DNA of 64,000 nt, taken from assembly GCF_013343215.1 (NCBI RefSeq), contig NZ_CP039143.1, positions 1,178,001 to 1,242,000 of the forward strand, read 5' to 3'. This DNA is from Acinetobacter sp. 10FS3-1. Its GTDB lineage: Bacteria; Pseudomonadota; Gammaproteobacteria; Pseudomonadales; Moraxellaceae. A program made the translations under genes and the position numbers. Shown here piece after piece: positions 40,428 to 49,869 of the stretch; position 1 is the stretch's first letter, and each line of letters opens with the position of its first letter. The notes beneath the pieces were generated by a model that worked only from the letters and a program-made list of their open reading frames with translations, made no database searches and was not told where the DNA came from.

Positions 40428-42013
40428 GCTTGAGTCTCCTCATTTGACTTTTTTGCTGCTTCAAGTTTCTCGAAATGATATTTACCTGTATGTAAAGAAC
40501 TTGGACCAAGACGGGAGAATTTGATCATCAGGTACATTTCAATAATCAGCAGTACAGTGTAGAACGCAGCCAGAGCTAGGATAGAACCCCATACATCGCC
40601 TGTGCTTAAGCTGGAGGTTGACAGGTGGGTAGGGAGAACTTCACCAATCGTCCAAGGCTGACGACCAACTTCTGCCACGTACCAGCCAGTTTGGGCGGCA
40701 ATCCATGGGAGTGGTAGCGCAAATAAAGCGAACTTTAATAACCAAGGTTTATTTTCAGCATTACGTTTTGCTACAGCAAAAGTGGCCAGTGCAAACAGAA
40801 TCAGCATGAGGAAGCCAGAACCGACCATGGCACGGAATGCCCAGAACAGGCTTGGTACATGTGGAATCGTATCTTTGGCAGCAGCCTTGATTTGCTCATC
40901 AGAAGCATCTACGACATTCGGGGTATATTTCTTCAGAAGCAGACCATAACCCAAGTCTTTTTGAGACTCGGCAAATGCAGCTTTTAATTCTGGAGACTGG
41001 TCACCCGCACGTAATTTTTCAAGCTGTGAATAAGCTACCATACCATTACGGATACGCTCTTCATGCTGTACCAGCAGGTCTTTAATACCGGTCACCTGTT
41101 CAGTGGTTGAGCGTGTCGCAATCAGGCCCATGACATACGGGATTTTTACCGCATAATCGGTAGTCATGGTTTCTTTGTTTGGAATACCAAACAGAGTAAA
41201 TGCGGCAGGCGCAGGGTGGGTATCCCATTCTGCTTCAATCGCTGCAAGTTTGGTTTTTTGCACATCACCCAGTTCATAACCCGATTCATCCCCCAGTAAG
41301 ATTACTGAAAGCGTAGAGGCCAGGCCGAAAATGGCTGCAATGGCAAAAGAACGGCGTGCAAATGGCAGGTCGCGTTTTTTCAGCATGTAATAACTTGAAA
41401 TCGCGAGGACAAAGATTGCACCGGTTACATAACCTGCGGAAACAGTATGGACAAATTTAACCTGAGCTACCGGGTTAAAAATCAGTGCGCTAAAATCAAT
41501 CAGCTCCATACGCATGGTTTCGTAATTGAATGTAGAACCGACCGGGTTTTGCATCCATCCATTGGCCACCAGAATCCACAAGGCTGACATATTCGAGCCG
41601 AGGGCAACCAGCCAGGTAACGCATAAGTGCTGGATTTTGGAAAGTCGATCCCAGCCAAAGAAGAATAAACCGATAAAGGTTGATTCGAGGAAGAATGCCA
41701 TTAGTCCTTCAATGGCCAGTGGAGCACCAAAAATATCACCTACATAGTGCGAATAGTAAGCCCAGTTGGTCCCGAACTGGAACTCCATTGTCAGACCGGT
41801 GGTTACCCCTAGGGCAAAGTTAATACCAAACAGTTTTCCCCAAAATTTAGTCATGTCCTTATAGATTTCTTTGCCAGAAATCACATATGTGGTTTCCATG
41901 ATGGCAAGAAGAAAAGCCAAGCCTAAGGTAAGTGGAACAAAAATAAAGTGATACATCGCGGTCATAGCGAACTGGAACCGCGAAAGATCGACCACGCTTT
42001 CAGATATCATCAA
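40424..42013 (-). CDS. cydA: Cytochrome bd ubiquinol oxidase subunit I
   Basis: 529 residues. CydA carries hemes b558, b595 and d and reduces oxygen with ubiquinol. The N-terminus reads [19 protein letters not shown], with the heme ligand His22. A second heme ligand is His in [12 protein letters not shown]. The protein has the long Q-loop type (around residues 255-380), with GLIATRS and YGLLLKKY, like E. coli CydA. Starts within the cydP stop (4-bp overlap), so coupled to it. Confidence 0.95.
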   Translation of the reverse strand: MMISESVVDLSRFQFAMTAMYHFIFVPLTLGLAFLLAIMETTYVISGKEIYKDMTKFWGKLFGINFALGVTTGLTMEFQFGTNWAYYSHYVGDIFGAPLAIEGLMAFFLESTFIGLFFFGWDRLSKIQHLCVTWLVALGSNMSALWILVANGWMQNPVGSTFNYETMRMELIDFSALIFNPVAQVKFVHTVSAGYVTGAIFVLAISSYYMLKKRDLPFARRSFAIAAIFGLASTLSVILLGDESGYELGDVQKTKLAAIEAEWDTHPAPAAFTLFGIPNKETMTTDYAVKIPYVMGLIATRSTTEQVTGIKDLLVQHEERIRNGMVAYSQLEKLRAGDQSPELKAAFAESQKDLGYGLLLKKYTPNVVDASDEQIKAAAKDTIPHVPSLFWAFRAMVGSGFLMLILFALATFAVAKRNAENKPWLLKFALFALPLPWIAAQTGWYVAEVGRQPWTIGEVLPTHLSTSSLSTGDVWGSILALAAFYTVLLIIEMYLMIKFSRLGPSSLHTGKYHFEKLEAAKKSNEETQA

Positions 42014-42207
42014 CGTGTCTCCTTGATTTGGGAAGGATTGCCGGCAATACGCTCGGCGACTTGATTGTCAAAATCTTTGGGAATAGTAGGTGCATCAAAC
42101 CAGATGTTTTTAATTATCATTAATAAAATAATTTTGATAATTAAAATAAAAGAAAGCTCTCTTACTGTTTTCTGGTTGAGATTTTTAGGAACTAAGCTCA
42201 TGCGCAC
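42010..42207 (-). CDS. cydP: CydP, putative small subunit of cytochrome bd
   Basis: 65 residues with a single hydrophobic segment (about 17-33: [21 protein letters not shown]), then PTIPKDF. That membrane helix followed by a basic-acidic tail is the CydP pattern. It overlaps cydA by four bases and is the first gene of the operon. In related genera it is annotated as a putative cytochrome oxidase small subunit; direct function is not established. Confidence 0.83.
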   Translation of the reverse strand: MRMSLVPKNLNQKTVRELSFILIIKIILLMIIKNIWFDAPTIPKDFDNQVAERIAGNPSQIKETR

Positions 42208-42691
42208 AAGCCCGTTATAAAACTTAAGGTATATTATTAATACATTGTAAGTGAAAAATAAATAGTCTAAACAGTTTTAATAAATATATATTTTACAAGC
42301 TACTGTTTTTTAATGTAATATAAAAATAGTAGATTGCATGTTATTCTAAATTTTTTTTGATTATTTTGTGTAATTTAAGCTATTTTTTAAACCCGACTAA
42401 AATGCTTATATTTATTTTTTTAAAGTATATTATTTTGCTTGGTTTAGAGTTTCTTAAATAATGAGTTAAAGCAGATTAAAATGCTCGGTTTTGTATTTAT
42501 AAAATAATACGCACTTTTGCAGAATTTTATGAATTTTCAGTATATTCATTGGTTTAGCTGATAAAAAACCTTTTATTGCGCTATTGGCATCAGTCGGGTG
42601 CAGTCTTGAGTGATGAGAGCTTTAAAGCGCATTTCCACAAATAAAAAAAACACGCCTAAGCGTGTTTTTTTGAATAACTTTATAGAAGGAC
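42208..42691. other. 484-bp AT-rich stretch, promoter of the cyd operon
   Basis: Very AT-rich with many TAAA/TTTA words, no gene seen. The half near 42208 should hold the cydP promoter. I looked for an FNR/ANR dyad (TTGAT-N4-ATCAA) and saw none that is clear. A terminator for the porin gene lies at the far end (listed separately). Confidence 0.45.
42644..42671 (-). terminator. Terminator of the porin gene
   Basis: AAAAAACACGC-CTAA-GCGTGTTTTTT; stem followed by a T-run on the minus strand (A-run on plus), directly after the porin stop. Confidence 0.85.
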
Positions 42692-43750
42692 TTAGAAGTC
42701 GTAACGGAAGCCCAAAGATAAGCCAGTTGCATCTTTACCTTTTACACCGCCAATGTTATTGGTGCGAGCTTGAGACCAAGGCGTCAGACTTGAGTTATCA
42801 TCATTTAGTACTGTTGCCAGGTTGGCATAAACACGTACCGTTTTGTCCAGGCGGTGTTCAACACCCAATGCTAATAAAGTGGCATTTGCATCATCAGCAT
42901 CTACATCACGGTGGAACACTTGACCGCGTACAGAAGTTTTTGGCGCAATTTTATAGTCTGCTGCTACACCCAGTACTTGTGCATCTGCATATTTATCCGC
43001 GGTACCTTCTAGATCATGGGTGAGGTATTGATAAAGTGCGCCCAAGTTAAATTCAGGTGTAATTTTATAAGCAGCAGCTACACGGAAGCCATCACGTTCG
43101 CCTTTGCTAGCATCTTCTTCATAATGCTCATAAGCAGCAGCGAAATCTACCGGACCTTCTTTATAAGTCAAAGCCAGATCATAAGCTTTGTCTTTATTCT
43201 TGCCATCTTTTTCGGTATCTGGGCTGTTCGCTTCATGCAGGGAAAGTGCGCCCAGTACATTGAAACCACCACCAAGTTTTGGGGATTTATATTCAATGGT
43301 ATTGGCATTACGCTCATCGAAACGAAGTTCACCAGCGCGTGTTAAGTTACGGATGTCACCAACCATGTCACCAAAGAAGTTAACTGGACCACGAGCGACT
43401 TTAAATGGACTGTCAAAACGACCTGCACGTACCTGACCAAAATCACCTTTTAAACCGACAAAAGTATCACGTGTAGCAAACTCAACATCGTCGTTAGCTG
43501 CACCGCTTGCGAAGTTGATTTCCTGTTCAATTTGACCGAAAACAGTCATGCCATTTTCTAGTTTTTGTTCAGCTTTAAAGCCTAAGCGAGAAGAGTTAGA
43601 AGAGAGCCCCACTTCATTATAATCTTTGCCGTCATCTAGATAGTCTAAAGAAACATGTGCACGGCCATACACCTTAACATCAGCAGCGGCTGCCATGATA
43701 GGAGTAAAAATAGTTGCCCCAATTGCTAATGCGCAAAGTGTTTTTTTCAT
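42692..43750 (-). CDS. Gram-negative general porin (OmpC/OmpU-like)
   Basis: About 352 residues. The signal peptide MKKTLCALAIGATIFTPIMAAAA is followed by a mature start ADVKVYGRAHVSLDYLDD. The beta-barrel strands are readable: alternating polar/hydrophobic stretches, SSRLGFKAEQKLENGMTVFGQIEQEINF, RDTFVGLKGDFGQVRAGRFDSPF (the constriction loop L3 region) and an aromatic C-terminus ATGLSLGFRYDF with terminal Phe. It forms a trimeric outer-membrane pore. ATG 43750 follows GGAGC; the longer frame to 43786 adds an irrelevant N-terminus. Confidence 0.92.
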   Translation of the reverse strand: MKKTLCALAIGATIFTPIMAAAADVKVYGRAHVSLDYLDDGKDYNEVGLSSNSSRLGFKAEQKLENGMTVFGQIEQEINFASGAANDDVEFATRDTFVGLKGDFGQVRAGRFDSPFKVARGPVNFFGDMVGDIRNLTRAGELRFDERNANTIEYKSPKLGGGFNVLGALSLHEANSPDTEKDGKNKDKAYDLALTYKEGPVDFAAAYEHYEEDASKGERDGFRVAAAYKITPEFNLGALYQYLTHDLEGTADKYADAQVLGVAADYKIAPKTSVRGQVFHRDVDADDANATLLALGVEHRLDKTVRVYANLATVLNDDNSSLTPWSQARTNNIGGVKGKDATGLSLGFRYDF

Positions 43751-44441
43751 ATATAGCTCCAATAAGACTTTTTGGTGTCTTAACAAGGTGGTTGTAGTAG
43801 CTTTGTTAATTTTTGCTACCGTCCTGTATTGGTGCTAAGTATTCATTACAAATAAGTCAGTATGATTAAGGAAATATTGCAGAAATATGAAAGCCAATCA
43901 GCCACTTATTTTTATTGACATATCTTGGAAAAACAGTCTCTTTGTTTATTTTAATCTATTAAAAATGAATTGTTTATAAGCAGGTTTTTTGGATGAGACA
44001 GGGGTTTTTATTAAAAGTCGTCAAAAGAAACAAAAAACCTGGTTATGAGATACATTAGTTTGAACTATAGAATTTCATTGAAAGATACATCCTCGATTAT
44101 TGAGAAACTGTCTTTAATAACGGTTTTTATTCGGCTAGGCATTTATTTTAGAACAAGAAGCTTACATAGTGTCTGATCGGCTGTAACTTTTAAAAAGGGC
44201 AAGGTGGTTAAAGCATTCAAACCTGAGCATTAATCGAATGATCAATACAAATGGAAAAAAGTAAGAAAGTTGCCATTCTTTGCCTGCAGATTCAGAACGG
44301 TGCTATTTCAATACTGGCAGCCATGATCAACTTTTTATTATCTTTATGTGCAAAAGGCAGAGCTTCAAATTGCTCATGAACTCCTGTGTGAACAGAAAAC
44401 AATAAGTCGACCGCAGCTGCTTGATGAGAAAAATTAGCGTG
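43751..44441. other. About 690-bp stretch with no intact gene
   Basis: The part next to 43750 is the porin promoter. Toward 44240-44440 a coding-like frame is broken by a stop and reads STFYYLYVQKAELQIAHELL then CEQKTISRPQLLDEKN from 44326 to a TAG at 44435-44437. It could be the remnant of a regulator, but no family can be named with confidence. Confidence 0.4.
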
Positions 44442-45092
44442 CTATCCAGACACATTCAGGTGATTTGTAATGAGGGTTACTCCGGTCGCAGCCTTTATCT
44501 GTTCCAGGGAAACATCTTTTGCCAGCTCAATTAATTTAATTCCATCTGCTGTAATATCCAGCACCCCTAAATCTGAAATAATTCGGTTGACTACCGCTTT
44601 GCCTGTTAGCGGAAGAGAGCAGTGTTTTAAAATTTTAGGGCTGCCATCTTTTGCGGTATGTTCCATCAAGACAACAATTTTTTGCACGCCGGCAACCAGA
44701 TCCATTGCGCCGCCCATGCCCTTAACTTTCTTGCCGGGAATCATCCAGTTAGCTAAATCACCGCTTTCAGAAACTTCCATTGCCCCTAAAATTGCAATAT
44801 TAACATGACCGCCACGAATCATTGCAAAAGATTCTGAGCTGGAAAAGAAAGAAGCACCAGAGCGTGCTGTGACTGTCTGTTTTCCGGCATTAATTAAATC
44901 GGCATCTAGCGTTTCTTCAGTCGGAAACTCGCCAATACCCAACAGGCCATTTTCCGATTGTAGCCATACATTCATATTTTGAGGGATGTAGTTGGCTACA
45001 AGGGTTGGCAGGCCAATCCCTAAATTGACATAAAAACCATCTTCAAGTTCCAGTGCAGCGCGCTGCGCCATTTCATTGCGTGTCCAAGCCAT
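44442..45092 (-). CDS. scoB: 3-oxoacid CoA-transferase, subunit B
   Basis: 216 residues. The catalytic glutamate is in [11 protein letters not shown], the classical class I CoA-transferase motif (SENG). [15 protein letters not shown] and [10 protein letters not shown] are also family signatures. It pairs with the subunit A gene 3 bases upstream; the complex moves CoA between succinyl-CoA and acetoacetate or another 3-oxoacid. AtoA, PcaJ and ScoB are hard to tell apart by eye; ScoB is favoured by overall likeness, with no aromatic catabolic genes next to it. Confidence 0.83.
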   Translation of the reverse strand: MAWTRNEMAQRAALELEDGFYVNLGIGLPTLVANYIPQNMNVWLQSENGLLGIGEFPTEETLDADLINAGKQTVTARSGASFFSSSESFAMIRGGHVNIAILGAMEVSESGDLANWMIPGKKVKGMGGAMDLVAGVQKIVVLMEHTAKDGSPKILKHCSLPLTGKAVVNRIISDLGVLDITADGIKLIELAKDVSLEQIKAATGVTLITNHLNVSG

Positions 45093-45095
45093 GGT

Positions 45096-45800
45096 TTAAG
45101 CCTCCGCTGCTTTCAGGGTCATTTGTTCTATGTGCTTTTCCGGGGCCGGATTTAAGACAATTCGATTGACATAAATCCCCGGCAGATGAATCTCGTCAGG
45201 ATCAAGTTCACCAATTTCGATAAGCTGTTCCACTTCTGCAATGGTGATTTTGCCTGCCATCGCGCATTCAGGATTAAAATTTCTGGCTGTTTTACGGAAA
45301 ACTAAATTTCCTGCTTTATCTGCCTTATAGGCTTTGACGAGGGCAATATCTGTGGTGATGGTTGGCTCTAAAATATAATCCTTGCCATTAAAGTTACGGA
45401 CTTCTTTGCCTTCAGCAATCAGGGTTCCGACCCCGGTTTGAGTATAAAAAGCGGGAATGCCGGCTCCGCCAGAACGTAGCTTTTCGGCTAAAGTGCCTTG
45501 TGGTGTCAGTTCAACCTCAAGCTCACCATTGAGAAATTGACGTTCAAACTCTTTGTTTTCACCGACATAGGATGAAATCATTTTTTTAATCTGCTTGCTG
45601 AGCAACAGCTTGCCTAAACCAATGCCATCTGTACCTGCATTATTTGAAATACAGGTGAGTCCTGTGGCGCCTGTATCTTTTAAGGCATCAATCAGCATTT
45701 CAGGAATACCGCATACACCAAAACCGCCTACAGCGATGCTCTGATTGTTTTTAATAATATCCGCTAATGCATGCTGTGCATTGGCAAAAACTTTATTCAT
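45096..45800 (-). CDS. scoA: 3-oxoacid CoA-transferase, subunit A
   Basis: 234 residues with the CoA-transferase alpha pattern: NQSIAVGGFGVCGIPEMLIDAL (the GGFG loop), CISNNAGTDGIGLG and the PAFYTQTGVGT segment. It is coupled to subunit B, 3 bases apart. Assigned to 3-oxoacid (succinyl-CoA:acetoacetate) transfer by likeness; related enzymes serve beta-ketoadipate. Upstream is a 224-bp gap and a LysR gene on the same strand. Confidence 0.83.
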   Translation of the reverse strand: MNKVFANAQHALADIIKNNQSIAVGGFGVCGIPEMLIDALKDTGATGLTCISNNAGTDGIGLGKLLLSKQIKKMISSYVGENKEFERQFLNGELEVELTPQGTLAEKLRSGGAGIPAFYTQTGVGTLIAEGKEVRNFNGKDYILEPTITTDIALVKAYKADKAGNLVFRKTARNFNPECAMAGKITIAEVEQLIEIGELDPDEIHLPGIYVNRIVLNPAPEKHIEQMTLKAAEA

Positions 45801-46024
45801 CCGATGAATCCTTTTTTCCTAGATAGATGTATTACTAGCATTTGGCTGCCCGTTTGAGAAATTGATTATTTTGAATGTGTAATGAAAAAAATTAAATAAT
45901 GGCGAGCAGTCAAAATGAACTGCCCAAAAATCAAAAAGTGGGTTTAGACGAGGCGACGGATGTCAAAAAAATTTATAATTTTAAAAGATGATGTTTAGGA
46001 ATTAAGTTATTTGTAAATAAAAAT

Positions 46025-46906
46025 CTAAAATTGATGTGCCATGACGATTTCGATAAATTGGGCAGAAATATTTGAAAGTTCGAGATCTTTTTTATACAAA
46101 ATACCCAATTCCAATTGAATATTGACATCAGAAATTTCAACTAAAGTGCTGTGCTCTGTATCAATAAACTTGCCAAATTGGCGTGGAATGGCGCTCACCC
46201 CTAAACCATAAGCAACAAAATGAGCCAAGGAACTTACCTGATGGCATTCGAGTTTTAAATTCAGCTGCAGATTATTTTCGATACACTTTTTTTCTATAAT
46301 ATGCCGCACGATTGAGGGGTTTTGTAAGCCAATAAATGGAAAAGACAGCAGCTCTTTCCAGCTGACACGGGACTGATGTGCTAAAGCGTGGTCTTTGGGC
46401 AAGACGGCTAAAAAGTCCTCATGAGAGAGGGGATGAAAGCTCATCTGTCCGCATGTTTCAGGTTTGAAGCAAATCCCAATTTCAAATATACCGTCTTGAA
46501 TTTTTTCAATAATTTTTTCATTCGGAACATCATGAATCGAAAAGTTGATATTGGGATGAAGTTTGGAAAAATGATGCAGGAGTTCCGGTAAAACTGCATG
46601 CGTTGCATAGGGCATGGAAGCGATATTTAATGTGCCGCGCTTTAATTGAAAGCGCTGTTTTAGGTCTTTTTCCATATCTTCCCAGTTGGCTAACAGCTTT
46701 TTGGCATAAGGAATTAGGGATTGACCTTCGGGGGTGATATTAACACGGCGGGTATTACGTCTGAACAGCTTGCCGCCTAACTCCTCTTCCAGGGTTTTGA
46801 TGCTGATACTGAGCGCGGATTGACTCAGGCAAAGTTCATCGGCTGCGCTGGCATAGTTTAGTGTCCGCGCCAAGACTAAAAATGCTTTTAATTGTTTTAA
46901 GGTCAT
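46025..46906 (-). CDS. LysR-family transcriptional regulator
   Basis: 293 residues. The N-terminal HTH (LNYASAADELCLSQSALSISIKTLEEELGGKLFRRNTRRV) and substrate-binding domain (RGTLNIASMPYATHAVLPELL, GLGVSAIPRQFG) are standard for CynR/CysB-type LysR regulators. It is divergent from the quinone reductase at 47201, whose cluster also held a dioxygenase and pyruvate carboxylase before the IS event, so it may regulate that cluster. An inverted repeat lies 23-38 bases upstream of its ATG. Confidence 0.87.
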   Translation of the reverse strand: MTLKQLKAFLVLARTLNYASAADELCLSQSALSISIKTLEEELGGKLFRRNTRRVNITPEGQSLIPYAKKLLANWEDMEKDLKQRFQLKRGTLNIASMPYATHAVLPELLHHFSKLHPNINFSIHDVPNEKIIEKIQDGIFEIGICFKPETCGQMSFHPLSHEDFLAVLPKDHALAHQSRVSWKELLSFPFIGLQNPSIVRHIIEKKCIENNLQLNLKLECHQVSSLAHFVAYGLGVSAIPRQFGKFIDTEHSTLVEISDVNIQLELGILYKKDLELSNISAQFIEIVMAHQF

Positions 46907-46928
46907 TGCGTAGCCTCATCATCTTTTA

Positions 46929-46944
46929 TTGTGCGATTACACAA
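46929..46944. promoter_or_regulatory. LysR-type inverted repeat upstream of the regulator
   Basis: TTGTG-CGATTA-CACAA, an inverted repeat with 5-base arms, in the divergent gap between the LysR gene and the quinone reductase. Position and symmetry fit an autoregulatory LysR recognition site. Confidence 0.5.
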
Positions 46945-47200
46945 AAAAATTGAAATGAAAAAGTGGAGAGAGCGCCATTAAAAGGTGTTTTTAACAAAAT
47001 GATTATACTGATAAAGCATTTAATTTTAATAAGGAAATTCTGGGTATTTATTGCATTTCAACGGACCAACTCAACTTTAAAAGCCTGCTGTCGCAAAATG
47101 ACAACTCTGTGTCGTGATATGTAAAGTGCTCATTTGCGCGAGTGTTGTAGCTTTGCTAAAGGAATTGTTGACACTGAATAATTATCAGCAGGGAAAGGAA

Positions 47201-48187
47201 ATGAGTTTAAATCAAGCAGTCAAGTTCGATGAAACAGGTGCTCCAGATGTCATGTATCTGGAAGATATTCATGTAGGAGAACCTGAAGCAGGTCAAGTTC
47301 GTGTTCGACACGTTGCTGTTGGTCTAAATTATGCCGATACCTACTTTCGCGATGGCACCTATAAGATTCCGCTACCAAACGGGATGGGAGTTGAAGCAGC
47401 TGGTGTAGTAGAGGCTGTTGGTGAAGGCGTTAGCAATGTTCAGGTAGGCGATAAAGTTACTTATACCGGTTTTATTAATACACTGGGCGCATACAGTACT
47501 GCAAGACTGGTCGATGCGAATGTATTAATCAAGCTACCTGAAGGCATTTCTTGCGAAACCGCAGCGGCAATGACCATGCGTGGACTGACTTCTGCCTATT
47601 TGATGCGCCGTATTTATGACTTTAAAAAAGGCGATACCATTTTACTGCATGCTGCAGCGGGCGGTGTGGGTCTGATTGTTGCGCAATGGGCAAAACTGCT
47701 GGGCTTGACTGTGATCGGTACCACATCTTCAGAAGAAAAAGCAGCAATTGCTCGCGCACACGGCTGTGATCATGTCATTAACTATAGTCATGAAAATGTT
47801 GCTGAACGTGTACATGAACTGACTGATGGGGTCGGTGTAAACGTTGTATTTGACAGTGTAGGCAAGGATACGTTTATGGCTTCCCTTGACTCACTGAAAC
47901 GCCGTGGTCTGTTGGTTTGCGTAGGTACTGCATCTGGCCCAATTCCAGACTTCAATCCGGTTTTACTGGCAATGAAAGGTTCATTGTTTATTACTCGTCC
48001 GGCATTGGCAGATTACATTGCCGATCCGGTTGAAAAACAGGAACTGGCAGATGAGTTATTCGATCATGTGGCCAGTGGCCGTATCAAAATTGAAATCAAT
48101 CAGCGTTATGAACTCAAGGATGCTGTTCAGGCACACCGTGATCTTGAAGCACGTAAAACCACAGGTTCATCTATTTTCGTAATTTAA
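47201..48187 (+). CDS. NADPH:quinone reductase (zinc-independent QOR family)
   Basis: About 328 residues of the zeta-crystallin-like MDR branch: NYADTYFRDGTYKIPLPNGMGVEAAGVV at the N-terminus, then the nucleotide-binding AAAGGVGLIVAQWAKLLG and VVFDSVGKDTF. There are no zinc-ligand cysteine clusters, as expected for quinone reductases rather than alcohol dehydrogenases. ATG 47201 has GGGAAAGGAA upstream; a longer frame to 47114 is not needed. It is 24 bases upstream of the truncated dioxygenase and probably in one operon with it. Confidence 0.88.
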   Translation: MSLNQAVKFDETGAPDVMYLEDIHVGEPEAGQVRVRHVAVGLNYADTYFRDGTYKIPLPNGMGVEAAGVVEAVGEGVSNVQVGDKVTYTGFINTLGAYSTARLVDANVLIKLPEGISCETAAAMTMRGLTSAYLMRRIYDFKKGDTILLHAAAGGVGLIVAQWAKLLGLTVIGTTSSEEKAAIARAHGCDHVINYSHENVAERVHELTDGVGVNVVFDSVGKDTFMASLDSLKRRGLLVCVGTASGPIPDFNPVLLAMKGSLFITRPALADYIADPVEKQELADELFDHVASGRIKIEINQRYELKDAVQAHRDLEARKTTGSSIFVI

Positions 48188-48211
48188 GAATTTTGCTGGA
48201 AAGGATTTCTT

Positions 48212-48853
48212 ATGCAAATTGAAAAATTAAGCTGCCATATCGGGGCAGAAATCAGCGGCATCAATGTGGCCGATGCGATTCATGATGATGACTTGTTTTC
48301 AGAGATTCGCAGTAATTTATTGCAGCACCGTGTTTTATTTTTAAGAGATCAAGATATTACACGTGCAGAGCATGTGGCCTTTGCTGAGCGTTTTGGTCAA
48401 CTGGAAGATCACCCGGCTTTGGGGAGTCACCCTGAACATCCGGGTCTGGTGCAAATTTATAAAAACCCGGACAGTCCAATCGACCGTTATGAAAATTCCT
48501 GGCATAGCGATGCCAGCTGGCGAAAAATTCCGCCGATGGGCTGTGTGCTGCGCTGTATTGAATGCCCACCGGTCGGTGGTGACACTATGTGGACCAACAT
48601 GGTGCTGGCTTATGAAAATCTGCCAGAAAATATTAAAGAAAAAATAGCCGATTTACGGGCTTATCATAGTATTGAGGCGAGTTTCGGTGCTGCTATGCCG
48701 ATCGAAAAGCGGCTGGCATTAAAAGCCCAGTATCCAGATGCAGAGCATCCTGTAGTACGCACCCATCCGGAAACCAGTGAAAAAATTTTATATGTAAATG
48801 CATTCACGACACATTTAAGTAATTTTCATAGGCTTTGTTGCATAAAGGTTTGA
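48212..48853 (+). pseudogene. TauD/TfdA Fe(II)/2-oxoglutarate dioxygenase, cut by an IS element
   Basis: The 5' part (about 206 residues) of a dioxygenase: GAEISGINVADAIHDDDL, RVLFLRDQDIT, the iron motif H98-x-D100 in SWHSDASW and the C-terminal stretch EKILYVNAFTTHLS. At base 48831 the IS begins, the frame becomes IS sequence, and stop comes at 48853. A normal family member has about 70-90 more residues containing the distal iron-binding His and the 2-oxoglutarate Arg, so the fragment should be inactive. It lies 24 bases after the quinone reductase. Confidence 0.85.
48831..48846. repeat. Left terminal inverted repeat of the IS
   Basis: GGCTTTGTTGCATAAA; matches the right end with one difference. 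Confidence 0.88.
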
Positions 48854-48882
48854 AAGGCTGAGTTCCCTTAAGCTACTCAAAT

Positions 48883-49815
48883 TTAAGAGACAACTTGGGT
48901 ATGAGGGCGACCTAATTCTGTGAATTTATTCAAGACTGCTATGCGTGCATGGATCTCATTCACCTGACTTGGAAAACTCCGCGCTGTTAATTTATCGCCT
49001 AATAATTTGATGCAATGCATCTTGGTTTCAACCAAACTTCGACGGTGATAACCAGACCACTTTTTCCAAAGCGATCTGCCTAGCCGTTTGACTGTCTTTA
49101 ATAATTCGTTCCGCTCTATAGACCTCGCTTGCTGATCCTTCCAAGGCTTTGCATTCTTTCTAGGTGGAATGATCGCATGTGCATCTCGATCTAAAATGAC
49201 TTGTCGGCAGTGCTTTGTGTCATAAGCACCATCTGTATAAACAGAATCAATTGGTTCATCCAAGGGAATTTGAGCAAGTAAATCTTCGAGTACTTGAGAA
49301 TCACTGACATTATTTGTGGTGAGTTGTACTGCACGTATTTGCAGGGTTTTAGCATCTATAGCAATGTGAAGCTTACGCCATTGGCGACGATATTCAGCCC
49401 CATGTTTCTTGCGTTTCCATTCACCTTCACCAAGAAACTTCAAACCAGTAGAGTCTACGAGTAGATGCAGTCCATCACTACTTTTTTGATAGCTAATCGC
49501 AATATCAATATGCTTTTGTCTACGACAAAGGGTGGAATAATCCGGAGCTGTCCAATCTAATCCAGAGAGTTTAATCAGACTTTGAACAAAACCTGTGACC
49601 ATACGTAAAGAGAGTCGGAATAGTAATTTGATCATTAAGCAGCATTGAATCGCTGTATCGGAGTAGGTTTGATTTCGACCTTGCTTGCCTTGTGATTGTG
49701 CATACCACTGAGTCTTTGGATCAAACCAAATGGAAATATTACCTCGGTTAATTAAGGCTCGGTTATAGGATGACCAATTGGTTGTACGGTAGATTTTAGA
49801 GGCAGGCTTATTCAT
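48883..49815 (-). CDS. IS5-family transposase
   Basis: 310 residues with an intact DDE catalytic core: Asp121 in LLVDSTGLKF, Asp195 in VYTDGAYD and Glu263 in the Y256-R259-E263-K270 signature (YHRRSLVETKMHCIK). The N-terminal helices (NWSSYNRALINRGNISIWFDP) are typical of the IS903 group. Full-length and apparently functional. It fills nearly all of the IS and reads opposite to the interrupted genes. Confidence 0.93.
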   Translation of the reverse strand: MNKPASKIYRTTNWSSYNRALINRGNISIWFDPKTQWYAQSQGKQGRNQTYSDTAIQCCLMIKLLFRLSLRMVTGFVQSLIKLSGLDWTAPDYSTLCRRQKHIDIAISYQKSSDGLHLLVDSTGLKFLGEGEWKRKKHGAEYRRQWRKLHIAIDAKTLQIRAVQLTTNNVSDSQVLEDLLAQIPLDEPIDSVYTDGAYDTKHCRQVILDRDAHAIIPPRKNAKPWKDQQARSIERNELLKTVKRLGRSLWKKWSGYHRRSLVETKMHCIKLLGDKLTARSFPSQVNEIHARIAVLNKFTELGRPHTQVVS

Positions 49816-49853
49816 TTTGAAATTATATTGCTGAATAAGCTTTTGATGCTAGG

Positions 49854-49869
49854 TTTGTGCAACAAAGCC
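49854..49869. repeat. Right terminal inverted repeat of the IS
   Basis: TTTGTGCAACAAAGCC, reverse complement of the left end apart from one base. A GTG here (49857) opens the frame of the truncated pyruvate carboxylase. Confidence 0.88.

Larger units (their letters stand above)
48831..49869 (-). mobile_element. IS5-family insertion sequence (IS903 group, IS17-like size)
   Basis: A 1039-bp element with 16-bp terminal inverted repeats (GGCTTTGTTGCA[T/C]AAA; 15 of 16 identical). It holds a single transposase on the minus strand. The flanks are 5'-ATTTTCATA on the left and CACCCTTTG on the right: no 9-bp target duplication is visible, unlike a simple IS903-type insertion. The size matches IS17 of Acinetobacter, but the exact name cannot be given by reading. 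Confidence 0.9.

Noticed and set aside
42208..42643. FNR/ANR site upstream of the cyd operon
   Set aside because: No TTGAT-N4-ATCAA dyad was seen on reading.
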